Position numbers and translations under genes: made by a program. A stretch of DNA of 64,000 bases from Bin80 sp965208025. Its GTDB lineage: Bacteria > Bacteroidota > Rhodothermia > Rhodothermales > Bin80. The notes below the pieces were generated by a model that did not search any database, had not been told where the DNA came from, and saw nothing but the letters and a program-made list of their open reading frames with translations. Position 1 is the first letter of the stretch. Each line of letters begins with the position of its first letter. Below are positions 8,501-17,356 of the stretch, one piece after another. Where the stretch lies: the NCBI GenBank assembly GCA_965208025.1, contig OZ242302.1, positions 496,001 to 560,000 on the forward strand, given 5' to 3'.

Positions 8501-9823
8501 TATATTTGCCACTTGGCCGCTTACCGTTATCGTTTTATTCCCAGAGGGTAAATTATTGTCCTTTGCTGTGATGGTGACAATTCCAGAACTGGTAAGATCA
8601 CCGGCGGGAATTCTGAGCGTCTTATTGGGACTGATCTCAAAATCACGGGGCGTAGCGGGATCATTGGGGGAAGCTGACACAGTAATTGTCACCGACGAGG
8701 TGAACGGGTTGCTCAGACGCGCAGTCACAGCTGAGCGTCCATTTAATTCGGAAATAGCAGGCGGAGTTAAAGTCAGAATCACTTGCGAAAGCACTTCCGG
8801 ACAAGCGCGAAGTTCACCATTGAAATAAATAATGATAATCCCAGCATCCCGTAGATCAAGGATCTTTTGAGGTAGGCAATTGATGGGATTATAAAAAAGA
8901 TCAACATCTAGTCTTGATTTGACATCATCAAAGATATCCTCAGGCAGAGTGGTGAGAGAATTATTGGCTAAATACAGCCGCTCTAGCTTGGCGAGACCGT
9001 TAAGAAGTTCCTCATCAAGAGCGGTTAGGGAATTATCGTATATGTAGATCCATTCTAATTTGGGTAGTCCATCAAAAAGATCCTTCGGTAGGGAAGTGAG
9101 AGAATTATCAAATAAATGGAGATCTTGCAAATTGTTGAGACCATCAAAAAGTCCCGATGGCAGGCTAATAAGGGAATTCTCATGTAAGAACAGGTATGTG
9201 AGGTTGGAAAGGCCTTCAAAGAGATCTTCATGAAGAGTAGTTAGAGAATTTCCCCATAAGCGAAGCCTTCTCAGTCTGGAGAGTCCGTCAAAAAGGTCGA
9301 AAGGCAGGAACGAAAGTGAAGCTTTTTGCAGGACCAGAGTATCTAAGCTTTTGAGCCCATCAAAGAGAGCCGAAGGCAGCGATGAGGTAAATTGATTATA
9401 TCCTAAGTCCAGAAGTTCCAGTTCAGAAAGTCCGTTAAAGAGATCCTCAGGCAGTAAAGTCAGATCATTATGGCTTAATCTAAGAACTTCTAATCTGAAT
9501 AAACCGTCAAAGAGATCCTCAGGAAGGGTAGTGAGAAGATTACTACCAAGATCCAACATTTCTAATGCGGGAAGATCCTCAAGGTCAAATTCCTTCAACT
9601 CCACGATCCCCCTCCCGTACAAATCTAAAGATTTGATTCTTGATAACTGGGCGGTAGAAACGGTTGCACAATTACGATGATTCGCAATGTTATCAAGAAT
9701 CTCATTTCTTACCTGCGCAGTTCGATCGCAAATATTCACTGTCTGAGCTAAAACATTCAGAGTAGAGAACAACGAAAAAAAACCCATCGCTATACAAAGA
9801 CATAAAGAAGAATATCTTAGCAT
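5591..9823 (-). CDS. Surface protein: leucine-rich repeats, Calx-beta repeats and C-terminal autotransporter-like barrel
   Basis: About 1410 aa from the ATG at 9823 (an upstream TTG at 9859 is possible). A signal peptide ending near NVLAQT is followed by roughly ten 24-residue leucine-rich repeats of the 'NSLTTLPEDLFDGL' form (about residues 60-320). Then come about six Calx-beta-like domains of some 100-115 residues with DD-rich ends (TIxDDD), about 345-1010. The last ~350 residues alternate short polar turns with aromatic beta strands and end in ...QMDLRW, the terminal aromatic residue typical of an outer-membrane barrel. The likely role is a cell-surface adhesin with a eukaryote-like LRR tip. 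Calx-beta domains commonly bind calcium. A barrel of this autotransporter type next to T9SS-dependent proteins is unusual. A C8 tract lies mid-gene. No partner genes adjoin it. Confidence 0.85.
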   Translation of the reverse strand: MLRYSSLCLCIAMGFFSLFSTLNVLAQTVNICDRTAQVRNEILDNIANHRNCATVSTAQLSRIKSLDLYGRGIVELKEFDLEDLPALEMLDLGSNLLTTLPEDLFDGLFRLEVLRLSHNDLTLLPEDLFNGLSELELLDLGYNQFTSSLPSALFDGLKSLDTLVLQKASLSFLPFDLFDGLSRLRRLRLWGNSLTTLHEDLFEGLSNLTYLFLHENSLISLPSGLFDGLNNLQDLHLFDNSLTSLPKDLFDGLPKLEWIYIYDNSLTALDEELLNGLAKLERLYLANNSLTTLPEDIFDDVKSRLDVDLFYNPINCLPQKILDLRDAGIIIIYFNGELRACPEVLSQVILTLTPPAISELNGRSAVTARLSNPFTSSVTITVSASPNDPATPRDFEISPNKTLRIPAGDLTSSGIVTITAKDNNLPSGNKTITVSGQVANILGLLPPPDATLTILDDDHPVTLKIRSLGVHEEDGIIRVPVEVIPAPTTEVSVRYQTVGQTAEESKDYIPTEDLLRISPGSTMEFIEIEIIDDRITEPPEHFLVRLFEAMGADLDPEQATVTIEDNDEYRLQVDDTEAVEGSMELIFTVTLDAPNPEQVLRVDYATLDGTAMAPADYSSRSGTLEFQPGSTRQIITIPLVDDTEEEEAESLILELFNPDLAVLSNNSAIGTIIDDDEPPQISIVPSLRVQEDAGLVRFEVTLSHPATPPSTTVEFSVTDVSTEKFMDYSVQTQSPLRFTTGQSTQTIDVEIVDDELFEEEETFLIQLTNAEHGDIVQREGRGIIVDNDAITVSIYDERESEEAGSLFLPVRLSQPSSQLVTVQFTSSDVTAHAGSDYTASRGIVIFQRGSTEGKIHIQILNDEERESEETFQVTLSSPKNAILAQETGTGTIVDDDGSASISVQSVTVSRRVALFDLILSNPSPIPVLASYASEDGSALAGEDYEPVAGQVTFAPGEVSKTVEVKLLSNEPLWTAKTFSLVLLAAVNADVHQARTEAVIKEASEESIQNAYVSRVLRTWASQVVDALTRRMEGMAQCHVPEHLTWLRYRSERWYPGQIFSGCGAEFTHGGWSVWGQGAFTHMRGRDGALSLRSDVTTMLLGADYGWHQGWMAGLLAAQSWDQGTYETPTQSGTASSRLTGIYPYVSYQTETGMRGWILLGLGRGETEVETLDSEVDAALVALGLTGTLTGDRAGRLGYEVDAFWATATMENGSDLGVRRIRAGAEGSLRLGRGMEPYVEAALRQDGGDAETGMGLELGGGIRWSTSQLRAEFGGRTLLLHTSEGMREWGLMGAIEYGAVGGLGPSMRVRPLWGNVYGGHLWREAPLHSIALGNTDERIEMELGYGTPVRGSLGRSTVGITLDPRGRAYRVGYNLRMRQGLQFSVATTARTVEENRIPNSYGLSAQMDLRW

Positions 9824-10878
9824 GGCATTAATGATCTTGATGGGAGCGTATACTGTCAAATAGGACCCCGTAACACTGTAACGAACTAACTGGTGGACAT
9901 TTGATATTGACGAAATGATTCCAATCTCAAATTGTTCAGAGTACTTAGTGCGGATAACTAACTTTGGTTAAACTCTGAATGCTAGTAGCGTACATGATTT
10001 GCGCGTGCCAGTCGGATGAGGGTACTCATTGGTTTCTCTCCTTCTTTTTCCATTACATGCGCTATTGGTTGGTTACCACTCCTTCTCATCAAATTTGATC
10101 TTGGTTTTCCACATCCAGCTTTCCGTTGAACTCACGACTTCGCCCTTGGAGGGTGATTCATCGTTGGCCAATATGTCGCAATCCGTGGGGGATAAGGGAA
10201 TCCTAATGGAGAGTGAAAAGGGGGAATGCTGTCGGGATCTCTCCATGCACACTTCGTTAGTTTCAATTATGCTCCTGATCAGGCTGAACTTCTCCCATCT
10301 AACCCTTGACCAACTTCCGAACAAAGTTGATGCTATCTAGTTTTTAAGAAGTGAGTTACCATGATATTGGGAAGATCAGAAAGGATTTCATTCATGGACT
10401 CTTTGCCAAGCTAACCATTAGATTTCATCTCATGAACTCAGTTTATAATTTCGTGGTTTGGCTTTGAGATGACCACCTTGATTCGTTCAGCGTGACTTAT
10501 CAATTTTGTAGCCAACAGGATTCAGGGAACCTCTATGATTAAACTAGGGATTCCTGAAACCCTAATTAGTTTTATCGTCAACCATAATTTATATTGTCGC
10601 CCAACAGAAGATTAAAGAAACCGCAGGAGTATCTCTTCCAATTCTTTATATCAACACTGGATGACTGCTCATCCGAAAGCGTAAAATGGGGATTGTTTGG
10701 TACGTTCAAAAAGTGATCTCTTTATTTGACCCTGTAAAGGCATCATGCACAGGAATGGCTTCATTGATTCTTTCATTTGCGGTCATCTAATTGTTGATCG
10801 GCTTGTGAGCAATGGCTTGCAAAAACATTTTCATGGAACTATGGTCTGATGTTGTGTTAATTTAATTGTACATAAATC
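9824..10878. other. Intergenic, about 1.05 kb, no supported gene
   Basis: The left end must contain the promoter of the LRR/barrel gene. Between 10029 and 10340 both strands are open for 83-103 codons with no start context, known motif or signal peptide; neither can be supported. The rest is AT-rich with frequent stops in all frames. It could be decayed sequence at the edge of the accessory region. Confidence 0.4.
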
Positions 10879-11379
10879 ATGTATAGTTCATCCACGATTG
10901 CTAACTATTTCTTAAGCAAGGGTTGGCGTGAGGGTATCAAAATCACGCCCATGCAAATTGTCAAATTGGTCTATATTGCGCATGGTTGGCACTTAGCCTA
11001 CAAGAACCAATCATTAATTGGGGATCGAGTTCTTGCGTGGCCATATGGTCCTATTATTCCAGAACTTTATTTTCAAGTTAACCATTATAAAGACAATCCT
11101 ATCACAACCCCTATTGCCTCCGCGTTTCGTGCCACTAACCATCAGGTATTCAATGATGAATTGTGTGAATTTCTGGACACAATCTGGGAGCACTACAAAC
11201 AGTTTAGCCCACTAGAACTATCCACCTTGACGCATGAGGTTGGAACGCCTTGGCGCCAAGTCACTCACAGTTATTCACGAAAAAACCTTGCGAAAAACTC
11301 TATCATTATTCCAAACGAGATTATCTTGCATTACTACAAGTCAAAATTAACAGCCACTGAGAGCAGTGATTATGCGTAG
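10879..11379 (+). CDS. Panacea-domain (DUF4065, SocA/GepA-like) antitoxin-like protein
   Basis: A 166-aa protein with the complete Panacea pattern: YSSSTIANYFLSKG at the N-terminus, ITPMQIVKLVYIAHGWHLA, then LAWPYGPIIPELY and a C-terminal SPLELSTLTHEVGTPWRQV. Panacea-domain proteins act as antitoxins for very diverse toxins and are also phage-associated (GepA, SocA). The next frame starts with ATG on the base immediately after this stop codon, and a two-helix membrane protein follows, an arrangement expected for an antitoxin-first toxin-antitoxin operon. The toxin assignment is inference. The gene sits at the start of the accessory region, about 1 kb past the LRR/barrel gene. Confidence 0.82.
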   Translation: MYSSSTIANYFLSKGWREGIKITPMQIVKLVYIAHGWHLAYKNQSLIGDRVLAWPYGPIIPELYFQVNHYKDNPITTPIASAFRATNHQVFNDELCEFLDTIWEHYKQFSPLELSTLTHEVGTPWRQVTHSYSRKNLAKNSIIIPNEIILHYYKSKLTATESSDYA

Positions 11380-11508
11380 ATGGCGTTGAATAAAGTAGTT
11401 GAACTTGATCAGACTAAGAACTCTTTAAAGGTTGAGGAAGCTGAACAGGAGAAAGAGTATCCAAAGAATGAAGAGTGGCCAGAAGACTTAAAATGCAGAA
11501 ATGGGTAG
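11380..11508 (+). CDS. Small acidic ORF between Panacea gene and membrane protein
   Basis: ATG at 11380 directly follows the TAG stop of the Panacea gene with no spacer, so it is almost certainly translated by coupling. The 42-residue product is strongly charged (EVEEAEQEKEY-type composition) and has no known domain. It ends at 11508, after overlapping the start of the membrane protein in another frame. At 11490-11493 an A4 run (in TTA AAA TGC) would allow a -1 slip that joins this frame to the membrane-protein frame, giving EEWPEDLK-MQKWVAP and a single protein of about 106 aa. A one-base sequencing error or real frameshift mutation at the A4 would look the same. Confidence 0.5.
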   Translation: MALNKVVELDQTKNSLKVEEAEQEKEYPKNEEWPEDLKCRNG

Positions 11509-11699
11509 CACCATTTATCATCGGGCTGGTCGTGTCTTGGGTGATTTTTATTTTGGTGTTGGTAGTATTGGATAGTGCTAACGTTCTTGACTATCATCCG
11601 TCTGTGCTGGTCGCTCTGATTAGTTCTGCTACGGTTTCCATCCTTGGTATACTCATGAAACTCGTAAGCTATACGCTACCAGATATCAAATGGAGTTAA
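11493..11699 (+). CDS. Small two-helix membrane protein, candidate toxin of the Panacea operon
   Basis: From the ATG at 11493 the product has 68 residues with two hydrophobic segments: FIIGLVVSWVIFILVLVVL near the start and SVLVALISSATVSILGILM in the second half, with a short polar loop between and a YTLPDIKWS tail. The frame is open from a GTG at 11475. Small membrane proteins are among the partners known for Panacea antitoxins. Membrane-depolarising toxicity is therefore plausible here but not shown by the sequence. The gene may be read by reinitiation or by frameshift from the preceding 42-codon ORF. Confidence 0.55.
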   Translation: MQKWVAPFIIGLVVSWVIFILVLVVLDSANVLDYHPSVLVALISSATVSILGILMKLVSYTLPDIKWS

Positions 11700-11762
11700 G
11701 CCTTTTTCACCGCGCTAATTGATTGAGAAGCAACTGTAAGTGGTTGAAGGTGTGATAACCTC

Positions 11763-11781
11763 CTCTTTGCTTGGCAAAGAG
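11763..11781 (+). terminator. Hairpin after the Panacea operon
   Basis: A perfect 8-bp inverted repeat, CTCTTTGC-TTG-GCAAAGAG, lies 64 bp after the stop of the membrane-protein gene. The sequence after it is pyrimidine-rich (TTCTCTCTCATTTT) but lacks an uninterrupted T run, so it is only a possible terminator. Confidence 0.35.
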
Positions 11782-11952
11782 TTCTCTCTCATTTTGTCTT
11801 GATACGGATAAAGAATGAAGTACCTATTGGGGCATAAAACAGGTATCAGATACGATCGAGAACCTTGTGAATAGAGCCAATAAATGGAATGAAAAGCCGA
11901 TATGGGAGAATTCCGTACTTTGGAGCACTAAAAAGCAGAGAACTTGGGCTTG

Positions 11953-13059
11953 ATGGCAAATCTAACGTTTGAAAATGTTCGAAAAGTCTATCGTTCTAAT
12001 CATTGTGCTGTTAACAGAGTGAGCTATACGGTGAACGATGGGGAGTTACTGGTGCTCGTTGGACCATCGGGGAGTGGCAAGAGCACTACTTTACGAATGG
12101 TTGCGGGTTTGGAGTCAGTCACGAGTGGATCAATCCGTATAGACGATAGGATTGTGAATAATATCCCACCCAAGGATAGAGACGTAGCGATGGTATTTCA
12201 GAACTATGCACTCTACCCACACTTGAACGTGTTTAACAATATGGCCCTGGGGCTTAAGCTCAGAAAGTACTCAAATTCTGAAATCAAACATCGGGTAGGG
12301 CAGGCAGCCGAACTATTAGGAATCACGGACATTCTCAATCGGAAACCCAAACAACTCTCAGGTGGGCAGCAGCAGCGGGTAGCCGTCGGCCGTGCGATCG
12401 TTCGTAAATCAAAAGTATTTCTGTTTGATGAACCCCTTTCAAATTTAGACGCAAAGCTGCGTGTCCAAATGCGGTTCGAGTTAGCTCGCATGCAAAGAGA
12501 GTTAAATGCTACAATGATCTATGTAACGCATGATCAAACCGAAGCAATGACATTAGGGGATCGAATCGTGGTGATGAATAAGGGATCCGTTCAACAAATT
12601 GATGATCCTGTCTCCCTTTATATGCACCCACAAAACCGATTTGTAGCAGAGTTTCTCGGGAGCCCCGTGATGAATTTTGTTCATGGATTTCTTGAAGGTG
12701 TTGATGGAACATGCCAATTCATGACGGAAAAACACGATCTGCACCTAACAATTCACATGAAGTCAGCTGCAACTATACCCAAGAATCAAGTACTTCTTGG
12801 CTTTCGCCCAGAGAACATTCAGCCACTAACACATTCTCAAAACAGGCAGGGGGAAGGAATATTTGAAGCAAAGGTTGAATGTGTGGAGCACCTCGGAGCG
12901 GAGTCATTTGTGCATGCTCATACTCCTTCAACCAAATTCATCATGCGGGTAGCAGGAACACCAGATATTAAGGTTGGGCGGGTGTTGCAGTTTGAGTTGA
13001 ATCCCCGTCAGATTCATCTTTTTGACGTGAATACAGGCAAGCGAATAGCGCACGGATAA
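11953..13059 (+). CDS. MalK/UgpC-type sugar ABC transporter ATPase
   Basis: A 368-aa ATPase of the CUT1/MalK subfamily. It has Walker A GPSGSGKST, the Q-loop FQNYALYPH, the signature LSGGQQQRVAVGRAI, Walker B VFLFDEPLSNLDAK, the H-loop YVTHDQTEA, and C-terminal TOBE-like strands (LLGFRPENI). I chose the ATG at 11953 (MANLTFENV) over an upstream TTG at 11944. MalK ATPases usually serve several sugar or glycerol-phosphate permeases and can be encoded apart from them; no permease or binding protein is in this window. The gene converges with the recombinase gene. Confidence 0.92.
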   Translation: MANLTFENVRKVYRSNHCAVNRVSYTVNDGELLVLVGPSGSGKSTTLRMVAGLESVTSGSIRIDDRIVNNIPPKDRDVAMVFQNYALYPHLNVFNNMALGLKLRKYSNSEIKHRVGQAAELLGITDILNRKPKQLSGGQQQRVAVGRAIVRKSKVFLFDEPLSNLDAKLRVQMRFELARMQRELNATMIYVTHDQTEAMTLGDRIVVMNKGSVQQIDDPVSLYMHPQNRFVAEFLGSPVMNFVHGFLEGVDGTCQFMTEKHDLHLTIHMKSAATIPKNQVLLGFRPENIQPLTHSQNRQGEGIFEAKVECVEHLGAESFVHAHTPSTKFIMRVAGTPDIKVGRVLQFELNPRQIHLFDVNTGKRIAHG

Positions 13060-13106
13060 CAATGATGGTGGTGGCAGTCAGCACGCTTCCTTCTCGGGTT
13101 ACCCTG

Positions 13107-13985
13107 TCAGATATCTATATACTTGGATGAGGATTCACTGGGGCGTGCATGAGCATATTTACTCGTGGTCGTAAGAGATTGATGCCCTAAAGATTCCTTA
13201 ACTAGGTGAACAGGCGCCCCATTGTCAAGGGCATGAGATGCGTGAGCATGGCGAAGCCAGTGGGGAGAAACATTTTGACTGAATCCAGCACTCTTCGCTG
13301 CATTTTGAACGATCCGCCAAATCTGCTGTCGAGACAGGCGTCCGCCTTTACGTGAGCGAAAAACGGGCTGATTGGGTTCGGTGGCCTCGGTCTCCGATTT
13401 GAGTTCCATTAATTCTGTCCATACAGATGCAGGGACGACTAATGTTCGGGTCTTGTTACCTTTACCCAGAAGAGTGATCTGACCACTCTGATTATTATTA
13501 CGAGGGATAACAGCTCCCCAGTAAAGCTGAGCCAATTCTGATACACGTGCACCCGATGCATAAAAGAGTTTAAGCAATACACGATTACGGAGTGTGCTTG
13601 CTTGGCTGAGTATTTGATGGATATCTGTCTCCGTTAAAATTCGCTCACTCAACTTTTCTGGGACACTTGGCAAAGTAACTGCTGCTCCAACATTGAAGCG
13701 TAAGTATCCAATTCTATGAGCAAAACTGAACAGGCTCTTGACTGCAGCCAGTTTACGGGCCTGAGTAGCAGGAAGCGCTCCTTTTTGTTTCAAGTTGTCC
13801 ACCCAATCCCAGAAATGTTGAAGTTTAACTTCGGTTAATGGCTTATCAACAAAATCTACAAATTGCTCTACATCTAACTCATAAGCTTCCTGAGAATGGG
13901 GGCTTTTCCCTTGAAGCCACAGGCTGATGAGATGCATGTCATCATTCGCTTGGCTAGATCGTTGAGATTTAACTGGTACGAGCAT
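13107..13985 (-). CDS. Tyrosine recombinase (XerC/XerD/phage-integrase family)
   Basis: A 292-aa recombinase with an N-terminal SAM-like core-binding domain (about 20-105) and a catalytic domain carrying the full set of active residues: Arg in YASGARVSELAQL, a conserved Lys in LGKGNKTR, HWLRHAHASHAL (HxxR), LGHQSLTTTSKY with the second His and the nucleophilic Tyr. The length equals XerC/XerD. It stands alone among accessory genes. That fits either a chromosomal Xer paralogue or the integrase of a small element. No attachment-site repeats could be recognised by eye near it. Confidence 0.9.
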   Translation of the reverse strand: MLVPVKSQRSSQANDDMHLISLWLQGKSPHSQEAYELDVEQFVDFVDKPLTEVKLQHFWDWVDNLKQKGALPATQARKLAAVKSLFSFAHRIGYLRFNVGAAVTLPSVPEKLSERILTETDIHQILSQASTLRNRVLLKLFYASGARVSELAQLYWGAVIPRNNNQSGQITLLGKGNKTRTLVVPASVWTELMELKSETEATEPNQPVFRSRKGGRLSRQQIWRIVQNAAKSAGFSQNVSPHWLRHAHASHALDNGAPVHLVKESLGHQSLTTTSKYAHARPSESSSKYIDI

Positions 13986-14696
13986 GAGAAACCACTTGCT
14001 TACGGGGAATTTCGCTGAACGATATGATCAGTTTAGAAAAGTGAATCGTCTGTTAAATGAGTCAATAATATTCCTAAGCCTATCTGAAAGTTCGTTATTA
14101 ACTAGCGTAACTCACAATGAAGAAAGCCGTTCATTACTAACTTCCTCCTAGGGAAGTGTTCCTCTCTGTGATTAACAATACCGACAAATTCATGGATGTA
14201 GCTCATTTCAGGCAGGAAAAGGAAGAACTTACTGACTCCTTAGCAGGGACTTTGACTCTTTATCATGTTATCTTGATAGCCTCAGCAAGCCGTATAGAAC
14301 TTATAGAATGCATCGTATCATGCTAGTAGGAGAGCAGATAAGGAAATTTGTTTCGTAATCAAATATACACCTTAACGGAAACAGATACACATTTTATTTC
14401 CTAAGATACCACCTCTGATTAATACTATACCATAGACATTGAGATTCCTGAGATGTTTTTTTGTCCAACTGCATTCTGAAAAGATGCCCTAGAAAGTAGC
14501 ATGTATAACAGTATATAACCAAGAAGGGTAGGGGGAAACTTCTCCATAATTGGAGTGTCTGCTGATGGAAATCGTAATATGAATTACTGTGGATAGATTT
14601 GAGTCAATTGGAAAAATAATAGGGCGTTCGTGGAATTTATTTGAAGCTTGAAAGTAAATGTTCCTCTAACCTAAGCAAACTGTTCATCTTCTTGTC
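13986..14696. other. Intergenic, about 0.7 kb, no supported gene
   Basis: AT-rich sequence with stops in all frames. The recombinase promoter must be at the left end and the 3' side of the NACHT operon at the right end. I found no tRNA, clear hairpin with T-run, or recognisable gene remnant. Confidence 0.4.
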
Positions 14697-17084
14697 CTAT
14701 TTACTGCTGCGGCTCACATCAATTACAACTATACTAATTCTATTTTTCAGTGCGGGGTCAAGTTGTTGTATAAGTAATGACTTCAGTTCTTCGGGATTCT
14801 TTGGCACAGCCCCACTTGGTGGAAGTACTTTCATATACTTTCTATCACAACCAAACCATAGTATAAGATAAATCCCATAACCAGCGGAACTGGGATCACA
14901 CATATACTTCTGCACGAGTTGCTCGCTAATTCCGTGCCAAATGTTGCGGTGTGAATTTTTCTTTATTTTAATTTCAACAGAGAAATCCGCCCCGTACGAT
15001 ACACGGATATCGGCTCTTTTCTCATCTGCATAACATCCCTCCGCCTGGGCATCAATGCCATATCCTCGGAGCACTTCTTTCAAATCTGAAAGTAGAAAAT
15101 CTCGACAATCGTTTTCGTGTTTAGGATCTGTGGGACGGTTCGCTTGATGATCCCAATCCCAATACTGGCGCCAGTCATTGATCTGACCAGTACGAATATG
15201 ATCTGCCAGTTCTTCAAGTGCATCGGATGTCAAAGCTGTGAGGTCAGCGACACTTGCCACAGGGCCATTTTGGAAAACCTTCTGAATTTGTTCCGCAGTG
15301 AGATCCTGTCGACTATTTGCATGACGTTTCCAATGCTGTTCTTCCTGCGCCCGAACAATCTCTTCCTTCCATGCAACCAGTCTAGGATCGGTAGCCAGCA
15401 AGACGAGTGCATTGGTTGCCTCACCACTGGTATTGTAAGCGAGTGCCCTGAGGCATTGAGCGAAAAGTGTTTCGAATTTTTCTTCATGAATTAGCTTTGT
15501 AACGAGAGAGTATGAATTGTCTTCAGAATCTGGACGTTGCATGCATGCTCCTAGTGCACGGATAAACTTGAGTATTTCCTCAAAATTCCAATCGTCTAAA
15601 TTTAGCAGAATGGATCTCCCGTCATCCAATACAAGGAAATCCAGTATACGGCGTACCCGAGATTCTTGGCCAGTGGAAAGGAATTCTGCCAGTAACGGGA
15701 TACAGTGATCTCTGGCGGCATATATTCCTGCCCCAAGCCACTGGGACCGCTGGGCTATATCCATGTTTTTACGATTCAGTCGCCTAATGACAAGTTTCCT
15801 CAGTTCGTTAGCGGACATGCCACGCGCTAGAATGGCACTCCACAGAACAACGCGAAGAGACTCAAGCTGCTGTCTACTACATCTAGTTGGAAAAACCGAC
15901 AACATTCGCCTGACAGCAATTGGTGCTATTTGAGTATAGCCCTCATCAAAAGCCATCTTGTACAGGTGTCTACCCGGGAGATTTCTGGCGCGAATACACG
16001 CCTTGTGAATTGATACCAGCGCATCTGCCACGACTTCTGGATATCGCTCTATAGCTTGTTCATACCACTTCGGATCAAAGTTTTGAAGATATATTTCCGC
16101 TACAAGATAAAACCCTAGTGCCCTACGTTTTCCCTCTTCGTCCAGTAGGTCCAATACTTTCTCATTCTGTTCCTCCATGCCAGCGAGAAACGGAACTGTA
16201 TAATATGATATATGACCAGTCTCATAAAGTTGTGAAATTTGATTAAGACCTAGCAAGTCCTCTTGACCAAGAAGATTGCAAAACCCATCTAGTGCAGCTT
16301 GGAGTAGCTCCTTATCTCCGTCCAAATATGCCTCCAAATGATCCTTAGGCTCTCCCACATCTGTTTTCAAACCGTCGAAATAAATCGTGGCAAGACGGTG
16401 AAGCATCAAAGGTGGACCGCTTCCCAGCGCCAGTTCCTTTTTTTGCCTCCGTATGCTTTCAAGCTCTTCCTGTTTTCGCTTTTGGAAAGAATTTCCCGTT
16501 TCTACTCGCTTCTTTGTCAATATTGCTTTCTCCGAATTCACTTGATCTCTATTTCTCAGCCTCCTTTGATTCCATTCGTGCAGGTTTGGTGTATTCAATA
16601 CGAACTTTTCAACGATGTCGTCAGAAAGTGGCTGGTCCCATCCTTTCTGTTCGCTAACAGACCAGAATGCAAGTCTCTCGGCTGCCCTCGGATATGAATC
16701 CCAAAGTTCTCCCGCACGGGTTAGGCACCAAGATCGGAATCCAGTTGATGCACATTCTCCGATGAATTTAAGACCTAGTGTATTGTCACTCTCAATCTCT
16801 AATTCATTTGTAATCAGTTCAAATTCAACGAGTTTACGCTGAACCTTCTCGCGATGGCCCAGCCAATTAAGGATAGCGGTAGTGGCCTTGACATCATTTC
16901 GGTTGCTATATTGATCCAAACTATGAACCGAGAAAAATTGAGATGTTTGAACGTTAAATTCAACAAGCTTGAACCAGCGATATAAGTTTTGAGTGGATAG
17001 ATCATCCCCGAACAGATCTAACCCTTTTGCAAGGAGTTGGGGCACGATCATTGATAGCCCCTGTTTCATCAACTTGGGAATCAC
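14697..17084 (-). CDS. C-terminal part of a frameshifted NACHT protein, with PD-(D/E)xK-like domain
   Basis: The frame is 795 codons from its first usable start (GTG, 17084). However, it stays open without any start codon up to about 17366, where it continues the NACHT gene in another frame (TYIDKSIHDTTF..., LLDDLRLGFLADKAYDLRG). It is therefore the distal two thirds of one protein. Most of it is helical, repeat-like sequence that would serve as sensor or scaffold. The last ~140 residues look like a PD-(D/E)xK nuclease core: Asp in RADIRV, then VEIKIKK (ExK), then a downstream Gln in SEQLVQKY. This core call rests on pattern only. Joined to the upstream part the protein would be about 1380 aa. 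Alone, this part lacks the NTPase. Confidence 0.75.
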   Translation of the reverse strand: MIPKLMKQGLSMIVPQLLAKGLDLFGDDLSTQNLYRWFKLVEFNVQTSQFFSVHSLDQYSNRNDVKATTAILNWLGHREKVQRKLVEFELITNELEIESDNTLGLKFIGECASTGFRSWCLTRAGELWDSYPRAAERLAFWSVSEQKGWDQPLSDDIVEKFVLNTPNLHEWNQRRLRNRDQVNSEKAILTKKRVETGNSFQKRKQEELESIRRQKKELALGSGPPLMLHRLATIYFDGLKTDVGEPKDHLEAYLDGDKELLQAALDGFCNLLGQEDLLGLNQISQLYETGHISYYTVPFLAGMEEQNEKVLDLLDEEGKRRALGFYLVAEIYLQNFDPKWYEQAIERYPEVVADALVSIHKACIRARNLPGRHLYKMAFDEGYTQIAPIAVRRMLSVFPTRCSRQQLESLRVVLWSAILARGMSANELRKLVIRRLNRKNMDIAQRSQWLGAGIYAARDHCIPLLAEFLSTGQESRVRRILDFLVLDDGRSILLNLDDWNFEEILKFIRALGACMQRPDSEDNSYSLVTKLIHEEKFETLFAQCLRALAYNTSGEATNALVLLATDPRLVAWKEEIVRAQEEQHWKRHANSRQDLTAEQIQKVFQNGPVASVADLTALTSDALEELADHIRTGQINDWRQYWDWDHQANRPTDPKHENDCRDFLLSDLKEVLRGYGIDAQAEGCYADEKRADIRVSYGADFSVEIKIKKNSHRNIWHGISEQLVQKYMCDPSSAGYGIYLILWFGCDRKYMKVLPPSGAVPKNPEELKSLLIQQLDPALKNRISIVVIDVSRSSK

Positions 17085-17356
17085 TTCCGAAGCCCTAGGG
17101 CAAAGAGACTCTAGTAGTTCTCTAATCTGTTTTTCCTGAGAACGATCAACGAGGCGATGCCAGAATGCTAAGTAGACGTTGTGTGGGTGAGCAATAGTTC
17201 TACTTGTGAGATAATTCCATACATCTGAGGGTTGTAATTTGGAGGGGTATAAGATGTCTAATATTGTGCCTCTTAAATCATAAGCTTTATCTGCCAGAAA
17301 ACCCAGCCGTAGGTCATCAAGAAGCTCAGTAAACGTAGTATCATGAATGGATTTAT

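Noticed and set aside
10029..10340. Open frames on both strands (103 and 83 codons) in the gap before the Panacea gene
   Set aside because: Mutually antisense, no family resemblance, no sensible start region; neither can be preferred.
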